From: Lewinellaceae bacterium
GTDB lineage: Bacteria; Bacteroidota; Bacteroidia; Chitinophagales; Saprospiraceae
DNA length: 64,000 nt
NCBI GenBank assembly: GCA_020636005.1
Contig: JACJYR010000001.1
Span: 630,001 to 694,000 of the forward strand
Direction: 5' to 3'
Positions within the stretch are counted from its first letter, which is position 1, and every line of letters begins with the position of its first letter. This document shows positions 27,663 through 36,679 of the stretch, in pieces. The notes under the pieces were generated by a model. That model saw nothing but the letters and a program-made list of their open reading frames with translations. It was not told the DNA's origin and searched no databases. Position numbers and translations under genes: made by a program.

Positions 27663-27860
27663 ATGACAATGAACATCCCAGCACAGGACATGGCCGCCAA
27701 AGGTTTTAAACCAAAAGGCATCCCTACCAAAGTCAAGATCGTGAGCACCGAACATTCGATGCTCAAAGTGCGCTTCCTGTCCACAGAAAAACAGGTGGAG
27801 ATGAATCCCAACGATTTGGTGCGCCGCGTAGAAGAAGGTGCTTTGGAACTGGTGGACTGA
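27663..27860 (+). CDS. Small conserved-looking hypothetical protein
   Basis: This is a 65-residue soluble, basic/acidic mixed protein (KGFKPKGIPTKVKIVSTEH, MNPNDLVRRVEEGALELVD). It is accepted because it ends just before a strong terminator, has codon use like its neighbours and has an AACCTTTG -7-like box about 40 nt upstream. The antisense frame 27647-27883 has no such support. No family or function recognised. Confidence 0.6.
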   Translation: MTMNIPAQDMAAKGFKPKGIPTKVKIVSTEHSMLKVRFLSTEKQVEMNPNDLVRRVEEGALELVD

Positions 27861-27883
27861 AGTTTCACCCAGCGGGTCTCCAA

Positions 27884-27930
27884 AAAAAGAGCCTTTTCAG
27901 TGTTTGCTGAAAGGCTCTTTTTCTTTTTGC
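27884..27930 (+). terminator. Strong terminator after the 65-residue gene
   Basis: AAAGAGCCTTTTCAG pairs with CTGAAAGGCTCTTT (one bulged base) around TGTTTG, and a T-rich tract follows. Confidence 0.85.
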
Positions 27931-28049
27931 AGGGGTGGGTATTCGGGAAGGATAATTCCAGGGTACCTTTTTTATTGCAACACGATCATGCTGATTGGAT
28001 GACATGCCGGCACTAAAGCAAGTGTGCAAGTGGTTGGTTATCAGGTAAT

Positions 28050-28096
28050 AAACCGGAGTAGCTTTCCGAAGGGAGGTTGTTCCGGTTTTTTTTTTG
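28050..28096 (+). terminator. Terminator-like hairpin before the subtilase gene
   Basis: AAACCGGA (28050-28057) pairs with TCCGGTTT (28081-28088), with an inner CTTTCCG/GGGAG element and a run of T's behind. It lies ~110 nt before the subtilase ATG, so it may be a second terminator or a leader attenuator. Nothing else is seen in 27931-28202. Confidence 0.5.
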
Positions 28097-28202
28097 CAGA
28101 ATTTTTTTCCGAAACCAGGTACTAAATTATAGTTGGATGCACAAAGGATTCAAACCAGTTTTTGAAACCACCTTTTTAATCAACCAAAAATTTCAATCCA
28201 AC

Positions 28203-29507
28203 ATGAAAAAATCTTTTGTGTTCCTGGCCTCCGCCCTGATGGCCGCCATGTGTGCCACAACCCTTTTCACCTCCTGCCTGCAAGATGCCGTCAAGGACGT
28301 CGTCGCTGATCAGCAAACAAGCACCTTGGGCTTTATCGATACTGCCAGGCCTGATGTAGAAAAATTCATTCCCGCTGAAGGGGAGCGTATCGAAGGCCGC
28401 TACATCGTGCAGTTGACCAATGAGTTCCTGTTACCGGGCGCCCTGGTGGACACTGCCTCCACCGCCGGGCGGGAATCGGCCTCCAGGTTGTCCGGAGCCC
28501 GCCTGTCCATCAACTCCGGTAAAATCTACGAACTGATGGCCGAGTTTGGCATTGGCAAAGAAAAGGCCTCGGAAATCTATACGGAAGCCATTAGCGGTTT
28601 TGCCGCCGAACTGGGCCAAGACGAAGTAAAACGCCTCCTGTCAGACCGCCGTGTACTGTCTGTGTCGGAAGATTTTTTCGTACAAAGGGAAATGCCCGAA
28701 ATAGAAGTTGCACAGGGAGTGCCTGAGTACCAGGTGGTGCCCTGCGGTATCACCCGGCACAATGGCCCTGGCGTTGGCCCCTCTTCCAAATGGATCTGGA
28801 TTGTGGACAGCGGCATCTCCCTGCACCAGGATCTGAATGTGGAAACCAATACGACTTATGCCAGGAGTTTTGTCGGCGGCAGCCCTTTCAACGATTGTAT
28901 TGGGCATGGCACGCACATTGCCGGCACAGCGGCTGCAAAGAACAACTCCATCGGCGTGGTGGGCATGTCCGCAGGGGCAAGGGTAGTGCCCGTTCGGATT
29001 TTCGGTTGTAGCAACGGCGCACCGCTGGCCACTATCCTTAGTGGCATCAACCATGTGGCGCTCTATGATGAGTCGGGCGACGTGTGCAACCTCAGCCTGG
29101 GCGGGTACTATGGCAGTGGCTGTTCCAACTACTCCCCCTACAGGAATGCCGTTACCAACATGGCCGCATCCGGCACCCGTGTGGTAATATCCGCAGGAAA
29201 TGACGGTGCCAATGCGGCCTATTACCATCCTGCCTGCATCAATGGTACCCGCATCTACACCGTGGCCAATATGGACTGCTACAACAATTGGAACTGGAGT
29301 TCCAACTATGGCACGAACCCGGTGGACTGGATTGCGGTGGGTACCAATGTTTATTCCACGCTGCCGAACAACCAGTATGGCATCATGAGCGGCACGTCCA
29401 TGTCGGCCCCTCATGTGTCGGGCATCGTTCATGCCCGCCAGGGTAATCCGGCGCAGTGCGGGTGGGTGTACCGGTACGAGGTGGGGTATAAGGTGGCATG
29501 CAGGTAG
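28203..29507 (+). CDS. Subtilisin-like serine protease lipoprotein (S8 family)
   Basis: This is a 434-residue protein from the ATG at 28203, which opens a lipoprotein signal peptide (lipobox LFTSC, Cys25); upstream in-frame codons do not look like signal sequence. An I9-like propeptide (GRYIVQLTNEF) is followed by the protease domain with Asp202 (WIVDSGI), His235 (GHGTHIAG) and Ser399 (SGTSMSAPHVSG). The protein ends ~30 residues after the serine in a KVA-type tail, as in compact proteinase-K-like enzymes, and has no T9SS signal. It is expected in the periplasm or at the outer-membrane surface. Confidence 0.9.
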   Translation: MKKSFVFLASALMAAMCATTLFTSCLQDAVKDVVADQQTSTLGFIDTARPDVEKFIPAEGERIEGRYIVQLTNEFLLPGALVDTASTAGRESASRLSGARLSINSGKIYELMAEFGIGKEKASEIYTEAISGFAAELGQDEVKRLLSDRRVLSVSEDFFVQREMPEIEVAQGVPEYQVVPCGITRHNGPGVGPSSKWIWIVDSGISLHQDLNVETNTTYARSFVGGSPFNDCIGHGTHIAGTAAAKNNSIGVVGMSAGARVVPVRIFGCSNGAPLATILSGINHVALYDESGDVCNLSLGGYYGSGCSNYSPYRNAVTNMAASGTRVVISAGNDGANAAYYHPACINGTRIYTVANMDCYNNWNWSSNYGTNPVDWIAVGTNVYSTLPNNQYGIMSGTSMSAPHVSGIVHARQGNPAQCGWVYRYEVGYKVACR

Positions 29508-29648
29508 TATTTGGGATAGCTGTTGAAGTCTTATCATTTCCAAAGCATATATTCACCAATATCCAGGCATTTTCCCCTGAAAAGGAAATTGCCTTTTTTT
29601 TTAAAATGTCTTTAAATTAACCACCTGAATTTTAACTGTTCAGATTAT

Positions 29649-32600
29649 ATGGAAATACAATCGCTTTATCAATCCGTGAATGAAAAATTGCCCGGGAATT
29701 TGTGGCTATTAGGAATGGTACTTGTTTTTACCAGTGTTTGCCGGGGGCAAGAAAGCACTTGGATGCCTGCTGATACGGTTTATGCCGACAGCCTTTATGC
29801 GGTGGCCAATAGCACAGTGGACGAAACAGCGGCAGCAAAGACAACAGCCATTTATGCTGCTATTCTTCCTAAAAGCAAAAAGCATGTGGATGCGCTTTAC
29901 TGGTTGGCAAATTGCCAAAGTGGAAACGGCCGTGTAGAAGAGGGGATAAAAACATTGGCGGATGGACTTGCATCCATTGCCAGTGCAGAAGGGGACGAAT
30001 TGCCGGAAACTGCCCGCTTATTAACAGGGATGAGCAATTTGTTGCGCCTCAACGGGAACTACCCGGATGCGCTGAACGCAGGCCAAAAAGCATTGAACAT
30101 ATTGCTACAGCCAGGGTGCGATATTTATAATATTGATGTTGTTGAAGCTTATTTTGTAATCGCCAATTGCGAAATGGTAGCAGGGAAAAACCTGCGTGCT
30201 ATCGAGAGCTATAAAAAGTGCCTGGGGGTTTTAGAAAAATTATCAGGTGATTATACTGCTGGCATTGCTAATATCTACAACAATATAGCTATGGCCTATG
30301 ACAATGTTGGCAATAGGGCCGAGGCGATAAATTACCACTTTGCTGCGCTTGATATACGGCTGCGCCATTTTGGTGAAAATAACGAAGAAACAGCGTCCTC
30401 TTACAATAACATAGGCAACCACTTTTCTGGCATTTATGAAAATGACACAGCTATACTTTACTACGAAAAGGCCCTGCACATTTATGAAAATTTATCCGCT
30501 TATGAAAAGGTGGGCCAATGCCTGTTAAACCTGGGCCAGGAGTATGGTGCAAAAGGATATTTTGAAAAAGCCAGGGAATACTATTTTGAATCGTTGGAAA
30601 TTTTGAAAAATTTTTGGGGCGACAATTACTGGCAGAATTGGCTCATGTTAAACCAGATAGGATTGATGTACATGGAAAGGGGCCATTTTCAAAAAGCATT
30701 GTCGTACTACAGAAGGGCCTTGGGCATCCTGATTGCGGCATCGGGGACGGAACCCATCCCTGATCTCATGACTGTTTATTCCAACATTGCATTGACCTAC
30801 TCCAAAATGGGCGAAAATAGCCAGGCTATTTACTGGCAAAATAAAGCATTGCCCATTCTCGATTCTTTAGAGGGGCTTCCACAATATTTTGCAACAATCT
30901 ATTTAAACCTGGGCGTTTTTTATAGCAATATACAGGAAGAAAGGCAAGCTATGGAACATTTTGAAAGGGCACTCTATTTCAAAAAAATCCAGGGCGAAAG
31001 GTTTGGGGAAGATGTCTATAATAATATTGGCAACTTGCAATTGGAGAAAAAACAATATCAGCCTGCCTATGCCAGCTTTTCAAAAGCTTACGAATCCTGC
31101 AAACAACAAGGAATGGAACGAGAAAAAATCCAAAGGGCTTTGAATGGCATGGGCATGGCCTGTGTGGCCATGGACAATTACGATCGGGCACTTTCTTATT
31201 TCACAGAATCCCATCGTCTGCTGGACAGATCATCCCACAAAAAACTTTTGGTAACCGATGAGGTGGATTGCTACCTCGGGGAAGGGCTGGCGTGGTCAGG
31301 GATATATCTGGTAAATGGTTCTCTTGATGCCTTGGACAGTGCCTTCAATGCCTATCAAACAGGGTTATCGTTATGCAAGGGAGGTTTGGAAGGGTTAAGT
31401 TGGAAGGAGACAACGGCTGAACTTAATGCCCGGATAAAAGAAATAACCGAACATTGCCTTGAACTTTGGGATAGTACAAGTGGCATCAAAAACAGACGAT
31501 TGGATACCGTCGGGCTTTTTTCCTTGTTTGAAGGCTCTAAGGCACTTGGGCTTTTGGGAGGTGTCAATGAGTTGAATGCCAGGCAATTTGGAGCTGTTGA
31601 CCCTCAAATCTTGGAACAAGATGACAAGTTGGATGCCGACATCAATTACCTGGAGAAAAAACGGGATGCCATGCTCAGTCAAAACATCCTGGAAACCGAT
31701 GTTAGCATTGCACAGTTGGACAACTCCTTGTTCCACCTGAAACAAGAAAAAGAAAATCTGAAAGAGGAACTGGAAAAAGACTACCCCGACTACTACCGCA
31801 TCAAATACGACCGCTCTACCGTCAGCCTTGGTTACGTTCAGGATACCCTGCTCCGGCAAGATCAAACCCTCCTCGAATACTTCACCGGCGACAGCAGCAT
31901 TTTCATGCTGGTTGTCAAACAGGACGATGTCAGCATGGTGAGGGTCAAAAAAGAATTCCTAATAGAAGCTTGGGTAAAAAATTTGCAGCACGGGCTGTAT
32001 GGGTTTTACGGCCAAAAGAAATCCGAACAGACTGATGAACTATTCGGTGCGACTATCGAAAGTTACTCGGAAGCAGCGCAGCAACTCTACGACAAGCTGA
32101 TAGCCCCCATCAAAAACTTGCTGACAAATGAGGTCATCGTCGTGCCAGATGGGGTACTTGGGTATGTGCCGTTCGAGGCACTGCTTGCTGGGCAACCATC
32201 CCAGGCAGACAATTTCAACACCTATCCTTTCCTCATCAAGGAGTACCAGTTCAGTTATTGCTATTCCGCCACATTGCTACGGGAGATGAAAGAGAAAAGG
32301 CACAAGCAGCAACCACGGGGCCAGTTGGTTGCGTTTGCCCCATTTTACGAAGGCAGCTATTCAAAGCTGGACGAACAGTTCGGCGGCAGTTTCGATTCGC
32401 TGTTTGCTGAGCTCGGACTACCGGTGGACGAAAGCCTAAATAACCGGAAAGATTTTGATCAATTGCCCAACTCCGGCGAAGAGGTCTTTGCCGCCAGCAA
32501 ATTCTGGAAGGGCAAATACTACCTCAACAGCGATGCTACCGAACAGCGCTTCTACGAGGAGGCAGGCAACTACCGCATCGTCCACTTATCCACGCATGGG

Positions 32601-33029
32601 ATGGCAGACCCAAGGGTGGGCGACTATTCCTACCTGGCTTTTGCCGAAGTGAAAGACAGTATCGAGAACGAATTGCTTTACGTCCGTGACCTCTACAACC
32701 TTCAACTTAACGCTGACCTCGTAGTACTTTCCGCTTGCGAAACAGCAGTGGGCGAACTTCAAAAAGGCGAGGGTATCATCAGCCTGGCACGCGCCTTTGC
32801 TTATGCGGGTGCGAAGAGCATCGTGACCACACTATGGGTCGTCAATGATGCGGCGTCCAAGGATTTGATGGAGTCTTTTTATGCCCAACTAAGGCACAAA
32901 GGTATGACCAAAGATAGAGCACTCCACTTGGCTAAAAGGCAGATGATCGATGGGAAAGAAGATTTCAGGAAACACCCATTTTTCTGGGCGGCGTTCATCC
33001 CTGTGGGGGATATGTCGGCGATGCAATAG
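29649..33029 (+). CDS. TPR-CHAT protein (caspase-like protease fold) with signal segment
   Basis: This is an 1126-residue protein. A hydrophobic export or anchor segment lies at residues ~17-34 (LWLLGMVLVFTSVCRG). At least eight tetratricopeptide repeats run from ~60 to 560 (NIYNNIAMAYDNVGNRAEAI, TVYSNIALTYSKMGENSQAI). A coiled coil near 660-720 (FHLKQEKENLKEELEK) comes next, then a CHAT domain from ~820 to the end. The caspase-like dyad is present: His983 in HLSTHGMAD and Cys1030 in LSACETAVGE, then GIISLARAFAYAGAKSIVTT. CHAT proteins are proteolytic effectors controlled by a sensor domain. The TPR half is AT-richer than the CHAT half. Convergent neighbours encode a sigma factor and a membrane regulator. 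Target unknown. Confidence 0.88.
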   Translation: MEIQSLYQSVNEKLPGNLWLLGMVLVFTSVCRGQESTWMPADTVYADSLYAVANSTVDETAAAKTTAIYAAILPKSKKHVDALYWLANCQSGNGRVEEGIKTLADGLASIASAEGDELPETARLLTGMSNLLRLNGNYPDALNAGQKALNILLQPGCDIYNIDVVEAYFVIANCEMVAGKNLRAIESYKKCLGVLEKLSGDYTAGIANIYNNIAMAYDNVGNRAEAINYHFAALDIRLRHFGENNEETASSYNNIGNHFSGIYENDTAILYYEKALHIYENLSAYEKVGQCLLNLGQEYGAKGYFEKAREYYFESLEILKNFWGDNYWQNWLMLNQIGLMYMERGHFQKALSYYRRALGILIAASGTEPIPDLMTVYSNIALTYSKMGENSQAIYWQNKALPILDSLEGLPQYFATIYLNLGVFYSNIQEERQAMEHFERALYFKKIQGERFGEDVYNNIGNLQLEKKQYQPAYASFSKAYESCKQQGMEREKIQRALNGMGMACVAMDNYDRALSYFTESHRLLDRSSHKKLLVTDEVDCYLGEGLAWSGIYLVNGSLDALDSAFNAYQTGLSLCKGGLEGLSWKETTAELNARIKEITEHCLELWDSTSGIKNRRLDTVGLFSLFEGSKALGLLGGVNELNARQFGAVDPQILEQDDKLDADINYLEKKRDAMLSQNILETDVSIAQLDNSLFHLKQEKENLKEELEKDYPDYYRIKYDRSTVSLGYVQDTLLRQDQTLLEYFTGDSSIFMLVVKQDDVSMVRVKKEFLIEAWVKNLQHGLYGFYGQKKSEQTDELFGATIESYSEAAQQLYDKLIAPIKNLLTNEVIVVPDGVLGYVPFEALLAGQPSQADNFNTYPFLIKEYQFSYCYSATLLREMKEKRHKQQPRGQLVAFAPFYEGSYSKLDEQFGGSFDSLFAELGLPVDESLNNRKDFDQLPNSGEEVFAASKFWKGKYYLNSDATEQRFYEEAGNYRIVHLSTHGMADPRVGDYSYLAFAEVKDSIENELLYVRDLYNLQLNADLVVLSACETAVGELQKGEGIISLARAFAYAGAKSIVTTLWVVNDAASKDLMESFYAQLRHKGMTKDRALHLAKRQMIDGKEDFRKHPFFWAAFIPVGDMSAMQ

Positions 33030-33070
33030 GTGGGCCGACAAGTAAGCGTCAAGGCGGCATCCCGCACTTA

Positions 33071-34039
33071 TCATTGCTGGACAGCCGCCAGTTTCTTCAA
33101 CAATGCCCGGACTTCCTCCATCCTGCTGTACTGATTCTGTTCGTCTGCCAACTGCCCGGCCAAAGCTTCAAAGGCCGCTTTTTTTGCCGGTAGTTGGGCA
33201 AGGTAGGTGAGCAGGAGGTACCACCGGGCATCTTGTTTGTACTGTGAAATTCTGGTGGAAACCACCGCCTCGAACTCAGTTTCTGCGGCGGGGTATTTTT
33301 TCTGGTTGAAATATACGTGGCCCCGCAGGTAGCGCACCTGGCTCTGATCGCTTTCGGAGGGCGGGCCGAGCAGTTGGGCGGCTTTGGCAAAATCTCCGCC
33401 ATCAAAGGCTTCGGCAGCCAATTGCAGGAGTGTTTTTTCGGTGGCAGGGTCGCCCGATTTCAGGCCGCTGGCCAATTGGGCGGGCGGTTGGTAGGTGTTG
33501 GCGGCAAGGGCGAGATAGCCCTTTTGTGCAGACTTCCCATCCGGTGCCTGGTGTTGATTTTTTTCCGTTTTTTCCTTCTCCGGCTGTTCTTCATCGGGGG
33601 CGTCGGCGACTGGAGGGTTGTCGGCAGGTTCCGTCTTTCCGGGAGCTTCAACCGGGGCCGTTTCATCGGGCTGGGCAGGCCATTCAGAGGAGGGCCGGGC
33701 CGGTTGGGAATCGGTGGTGGAGGCAAAATATTGATACCCGCCCCATAAAGCGAAAAGGCCCACCAAAAGGATGGGCAGCCCTATTTTCAGGTAATTCATC
33801 TTGCCGCTGTCGTCCCCGAAGGGGTTGGGCGGCGGCGCATCGTCCCAATAGGCCATTTTCTTTTGGAGGTCTTTTTCCAGGAGCAGGTTCATGGCATCGT
33901 GTTCCAGGCGCTGGAGCTCCACCTCGGAGGCGAGGCGCTGGTCGGCGGCCATTTCCCTGCGGAACGCCTCGGCGTCACCGGCCGCCATTTGGCCAGTCAA
34001 AAAAGCTTCTATCTTATCGTGTAGTGTTGGGTCATTCAT
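33071..34039 (-). CDS. Membrane anti-sigma-like protein with periplasmic TPR-like domain
   Basis: This is a 322-residue protein. The N-terminal ~70 residues (IEAFLTGQMAAGDAEAFRRE, LASEVELQRLEHD) follow the pattern of the cytoplasmic domain of Bacteroidota anti-sigma factors, but without a zinc-binding HxxxCxxC motif. One membrane span is seen at about 86-108 (IGLPILLVGLFALWGGYQYF). A Pro/Glu/Lys-rich linker follows (~115-170), then helical TPR-like repeats to the end (AAEAFDGGDFAKAAQLLGPP, YLRGHVYFNQKKYPAAETEF). The start overlaps the end of the sigma gene by 8 nt, so both are co-translated. It is inferred to hold or release the sigma factor in response to an envelope signal. Confidence 0.75.
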   Translation of the reverse strand: MNDPTLHDKIEAFLTGQMAAGDAEAFRREMAADQRLASEVELQRLEHDAMNLLLEKDLQKKMAYWDDAPPPNPFGDDSGKMNYLKIGLPILLVGLFALWGGYQYFASTTDSQPARPSSEWPAQPDETAPVEAPGKTEPADNPPVADAPDEEQPEKEKTEKNQHQAPDGKSAQKGYLALAANTYQPPAQLASGLKSGDPATEKTLLQLAAEAFDGGDFAKAAQLLGPPSESDQSQVRYLRGHVYFNQKKYPAAETEFEAVVSTRISQYKQDARWYLLLTYLAQLPAKKAAFEALAGQLADEQNQYSRMEEVRALLKKLAAVQQ

Positions 34040-34631
34040 TGCTTGGTTGGATGTTAAGGTCGTTGAGCAAATGCGGGTGCCGGAGGATGGCCTCCTTGAG
34101 CTTGCCCCGGCAGTTGTGTACCCGCTTTTTGGCCATGTTCTCGTTCAGCACGAAGTCGAGCTTTTCAGCGATTTCCTTCATGGAATAGTCGAGTTTGTAC
34201 AGCATGAGCAACTGCTCGCATTCGGGGCCGAGGCCGCCGATGGCTTTTTCCAGCAATGCCCGTTTTTCCTCGGCGATATAGGCGGCTTCGGGGGCCTTCG
34301 CTTCGGTTTCGGGGGGTGGCATGCCCTCGGGCAGGGGCTTGTGCAGCTTCCGGCGGAAGGTGATCCAGGCCCATTTGGCAATGGAAAGGAAATAAGTTTT
34401 CAAGGTACTGTTCTCTTTGAATGCGCCTTCCCGGATGCTCCGTTCGAAGGTGCAAAGGGTTTCCTGCAATACATCCTTGCCATCGTCGGGGCTGCCGCCC
34501 TGGTTTTTCACATAGCTGAAAACCCATTGCCGCAACGAGGGGTCGCTGTAAAATTGGTAAACGGCCCATTCCCGCTGCCGGGGGTCGCCGCTGCGGATGG
34601 CTTGGATGAGGTGTTTGTCTGGGTACTTCAT
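34032..34631 (-). CDS. ECF-like RNA polymerase sigma factor
   Basis: This is a 199-residue protein. Region 2 is visible as YQFYSDPSLRQWVFSYVKNQ followed by DGKDVLQETL and LKTYFLSIAKWAWITFRRK. Region 4 is visible as ALLEKAIGGLGPECEQLLML and DYSMKEIAEKLDFVLNENMA, then KKRVHNCRGKLKEAI. Size and two-domain layout fit the extracytoplasmic-function class. It is first in a two-gene operon with the membrane protein that follows, driven by a TATTTTTG -7 box at 34673-34680. A CHAT protein gene converges on this operon, 41 nt apart at the stops. Regulon unknown. Confidence 0.85.
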   Translation of the reverse strand: MKYPDKHLIQAIRSGDPRQREWAVYQFYSDPSLRQWVFSYVKNQGGSPDDGKDVLQETLCTFERSIREGAFKENSTLKTYFLSIAKWAWITFRRKLHKPLPEGMPPPETEAKAPEAAYIAEEKRALLEKAIGGLGPECEQLLMLYKLDYSMKEIAEKLDFVLNENMAKKRVHNCRGKLKEAILRHPHLLNDLNIQPSNE

Positions 34632-34672
34632 TTACTTAGTGCAGGAATGTGCTGCGTGGTGCCGGTTTTGCC

Positions 34673-34680
34673 CAAAAATA
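34673..34680 (-). promoter_or_regulatory. -7 box of the sigma/anti-sigma operon
   Basis: Minus-strand TATTTTTG fits TAnnTTTG and lies 42 nt before the sigma start codon. Confidence 0.5.
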
Positions 34681-34774
34681 TAAATTTATTCTAAACGCTT
34701 TCATTTTAGGATTGTGCTTTAGAGAACAACCTTCCAACAAATTCAAACTATTTTCAAACAATCCCTAACCCTTT

Positions 34775-36436
34775 TCACACAACCATCCCCATCAATTCCC
34801 TCGCATTGGCCAGTGCCGATTCGCTCGGCGGGTTTTGGCTCAGCATGACGGCGATGGAGCGCACCCGCTCGTCGTCGTCCAGCAGTTTCACTTTCGTCAG
34901 GGTGGCGTTTTCCGTGAATTTTTTATAGACAAAATAATGGGCATCGGCCTTGGAGGCTACTTGCGGCGAGTGGGTGATGGCCACTACCTGGTGGTGGTTG
35001 GACAATTGGCGGAGGATGTTGCCCATTTTCAGCGACACATCGCCGGAAACACCCGCATCTATTTCATCAAAAATAAGCGTGGGCAAGGGAATGGCGCTGG
35101 CCACGAGCGATTTGGTGACGAGGGTCAAACGGCTCAACTCGCCGCCGGAGGCCACATCTTTGATGAGCTGCAGGCGGCTGCCGGGGTTGGCGGCAAAGAG
35201 GAAATTCACCTCGTCCGTGCCGGTGGGCGAGGGGCTTTTTATTTCTTTAAAATCCACTTCGAAACGGGTGTGCGGCATGCCGAGCTGGCCCAGCAGTTCG
35301 AGCACTTTTTGGGTAAAAGCGGGCGCCGACTTTTTGCGCCGCTCCGAGAGTTGGGCAGCGGTGGTGCGGAGTTGCTGCTCGACCTCGGCCTGCCTTTTTT
35401 CCAAGGCCGCTATTTCAGAAGAAATGTCGCCGATAGCATCCAGTTTTTGCTGAAAATCTTGCTGAATAACTAAAAGGTCTTTCACGGTGCTGACCCGGTG
35501 CTTGTTTTGCAAACGGAAAATGACATCCAGCCGTGCCTGTATCTCCAGGATGCGCGCTGGGTCGAATTCGGTGCTGTCTGCCACTTTTTCGAACTCCCCC
35601 GCCAGGTCTTCCAGTTCTACCGACACGCTTTCCAGGCGCTGGTACAATTCGGGGATGTTGGGATGGTACTTTTTGACCTCGTTCACATTGCGGAGCAAAT
35701 CGTTCAACTGGCCGGTGAGCGGCTGCTCGCCATCGCAGAGGTGGTGGAAGGCGGCGGAAAGTGTCCGTTTTATTTCTTCGGCGTGGGTCAGTTGCTGCAA
35801 TTCCGCTTCGAGGCGCTCCTGTTCGCCGTCCACCAGTTCGGCCTTGTTGAATTCTTCGAGCTGGAAGTTGAGGAAATCGCTTTCCTGGGAGGCTTGGGCA
35901 TTTTGCAGCTTCAGCTTTTCCAGCTTTTTGCGGTCGAGCGAAAACCGGCGGTACTGTGCCAGGTAATCAGCGAGCAGGGCCTTGTTGCCGGCCAGTGCAT
36001 CCACCATGCGCAGTTGAAAAGAAACCTGGTGGATGTCGAGGGTGTCGAACTGTTCGTGCAGGTCCACCAGGGCGCCGGTCAGTTGGCGCAGCACTTCCAG
36101 CGTCACGGGCGTATCGTTGACAAAGGCCCTGGATTTTCCCGAGGGCAGGAGTTCCCGGCGGATGACGGTTTCCCGGTGGTAGTCGAGTTGGTTTTCATCA
36201 AAAAAAGCATCCAAGTCATAGGCCTCGATGTCGAACCAGCCCTCTATCACGCATTTTTCTTCCTGGTTGTACAAGGCTTTCAGGTCGGCCCGGTCGCCCA
36301 TGATCAGCCCCAGCGCGCCCAAAAGGATGGACTTGCCCGCCCCGGTCTCGCCGGTGATGATGGTCAGCCCGCCGGGGAAGTTGATCTCCAGTTCCTCGAT
36401 GATGGCGTAGTTGCGGATGCTGAGGCGTTTTATCAT
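34775..36436 (-). CDS. recN: DNA repair protein RecN
   Basis: This is a 553-residue SMC-like ATPase of normal family length. The N-terminus IKRLSIRNYAIIEELEINFP and Walker A GETGAGKS are diagnostic. A coiled-coil middle region follows, with the C-terminal ABC signature region SGGELSRLTLVTKSL, Walker B LIFDEIDAGVSGDVS, and the H-loop region VVAITHSPQVAS. It acts in double-strand-break repair by bridging DNA ends. It is monocistronic, with promoter TACCTTTG on the minus strand at 36550-36557 and a heptamer-repeat hairpin inside the leader. Confidence 0.96.
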   Translation of the reverse strand: MIKRLSIRNYAIIEELEINFPGGLTIITGETGAGKSILLGALGLIMGDRADLKALYNQEEKCVIEGWFDIEAYDLDAFFDENQLDYHRETVIRRELLPSGKSRAFVNDTPVTLEVLRQLTGALVDLHEQFDTLDIHQVSFQLRMVDALAGNKALLADYLAQYRRFSLDRKKLEKLKLQNAQASQESDFLNFQLEEFNKAELVDGEQERLEAELQQLTHAEEIKRTLSAAFHHLCDGEQPLTGQLNDLLRNVNEVKKYHPNIPELYQRLESVSVELEDLAGEFEKVADSTEFDPARILEIQARLDVIFRLQNKHRVSTVKDLLVIQQDFQQKLDAIGDISSEIAALEKRQAEVEQQLRTTAAQLSERRKKSAPAFTQKVLELLGQLGMPHTRFEVDFKEIKSPSPTGTDEVNFLFAANPGSRLQLIKDVASGGELSRLTLVTKSLVASAIPLPTLIFDEIDAGVSGDVSLKMGNILRQLSNHHQVVAITHSPQVASKADAHYFVYKKFTENATLTKVKLLDDDERVRSIAVMLSQNPPSESALANARELMGMVV

Positions 36437-36447
36437 GGATTGAAAGT

Positions 36448-36524
36448 AATGGTGAATGATTAATGGTGAATGGTTAATGGCACTTGCTTATTCACCACTC
36501 ACCATTAATCATTCACCATTAATG
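36448..36524. repeat. Mirrored period-7 repeat tracts in the recN leader
   Basis: Five 7-nt units AATGGTG/AATGATT/AATGGTG/AATGGTT/AATGGCA are followed ~25 nt later by the inverted set CACCATT/AATCATT/CACCATT/AATG. The tracts are complementary and would form a long hairpin in the recN 5' leader. Confidence 0.8.
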
Positions 36525-36549
36525 CCCCCTTTTCAAACAATTTGGTGGG

Positions 36550-36557
36550 CAAAGGTA
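36550..36557 (-). promoter_or_regulatory. -7 box of recN
   Basis: Minus-strand TACCTTTG, 114 nt before the start codon. The heptamer hairpin lies between. Confidence 0.5.
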
Positions 36558-36616
36558 AGCGTTGTTTTGAAAAGTTAATTTGCCGCTGTAAGTGGGTTGA
36601 GGCATTTTATTTAAAA

Positions 36617-36654
36617 CAAAAAAAATCCTGCTGGCAGGCCGGCAGGATTTTTTT
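36617..36654 (-). terminator. Terminator of the 225-residue T9SS protein gene
   Basis: AAAAAATCCTGCTGGC pairs with GCCGGCAGGATTTTTT (one G-T wobble) around a 3-nt loop, directly after the stop codon on the minus strand, and supplies a U-run. Confidence 0.85.
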
Positions 36655-36679
36655 AGGATTTCATCAAAAGGTTGGATCC

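Noticed and set aside
28203..29507. Truncated or frameshifted subtilase
   Set aside because: The protein ends soon after the catalytic serine, but compact proteinase-K-like enzymes do so and all three catalytic residues are in order, so it is treated as complete.
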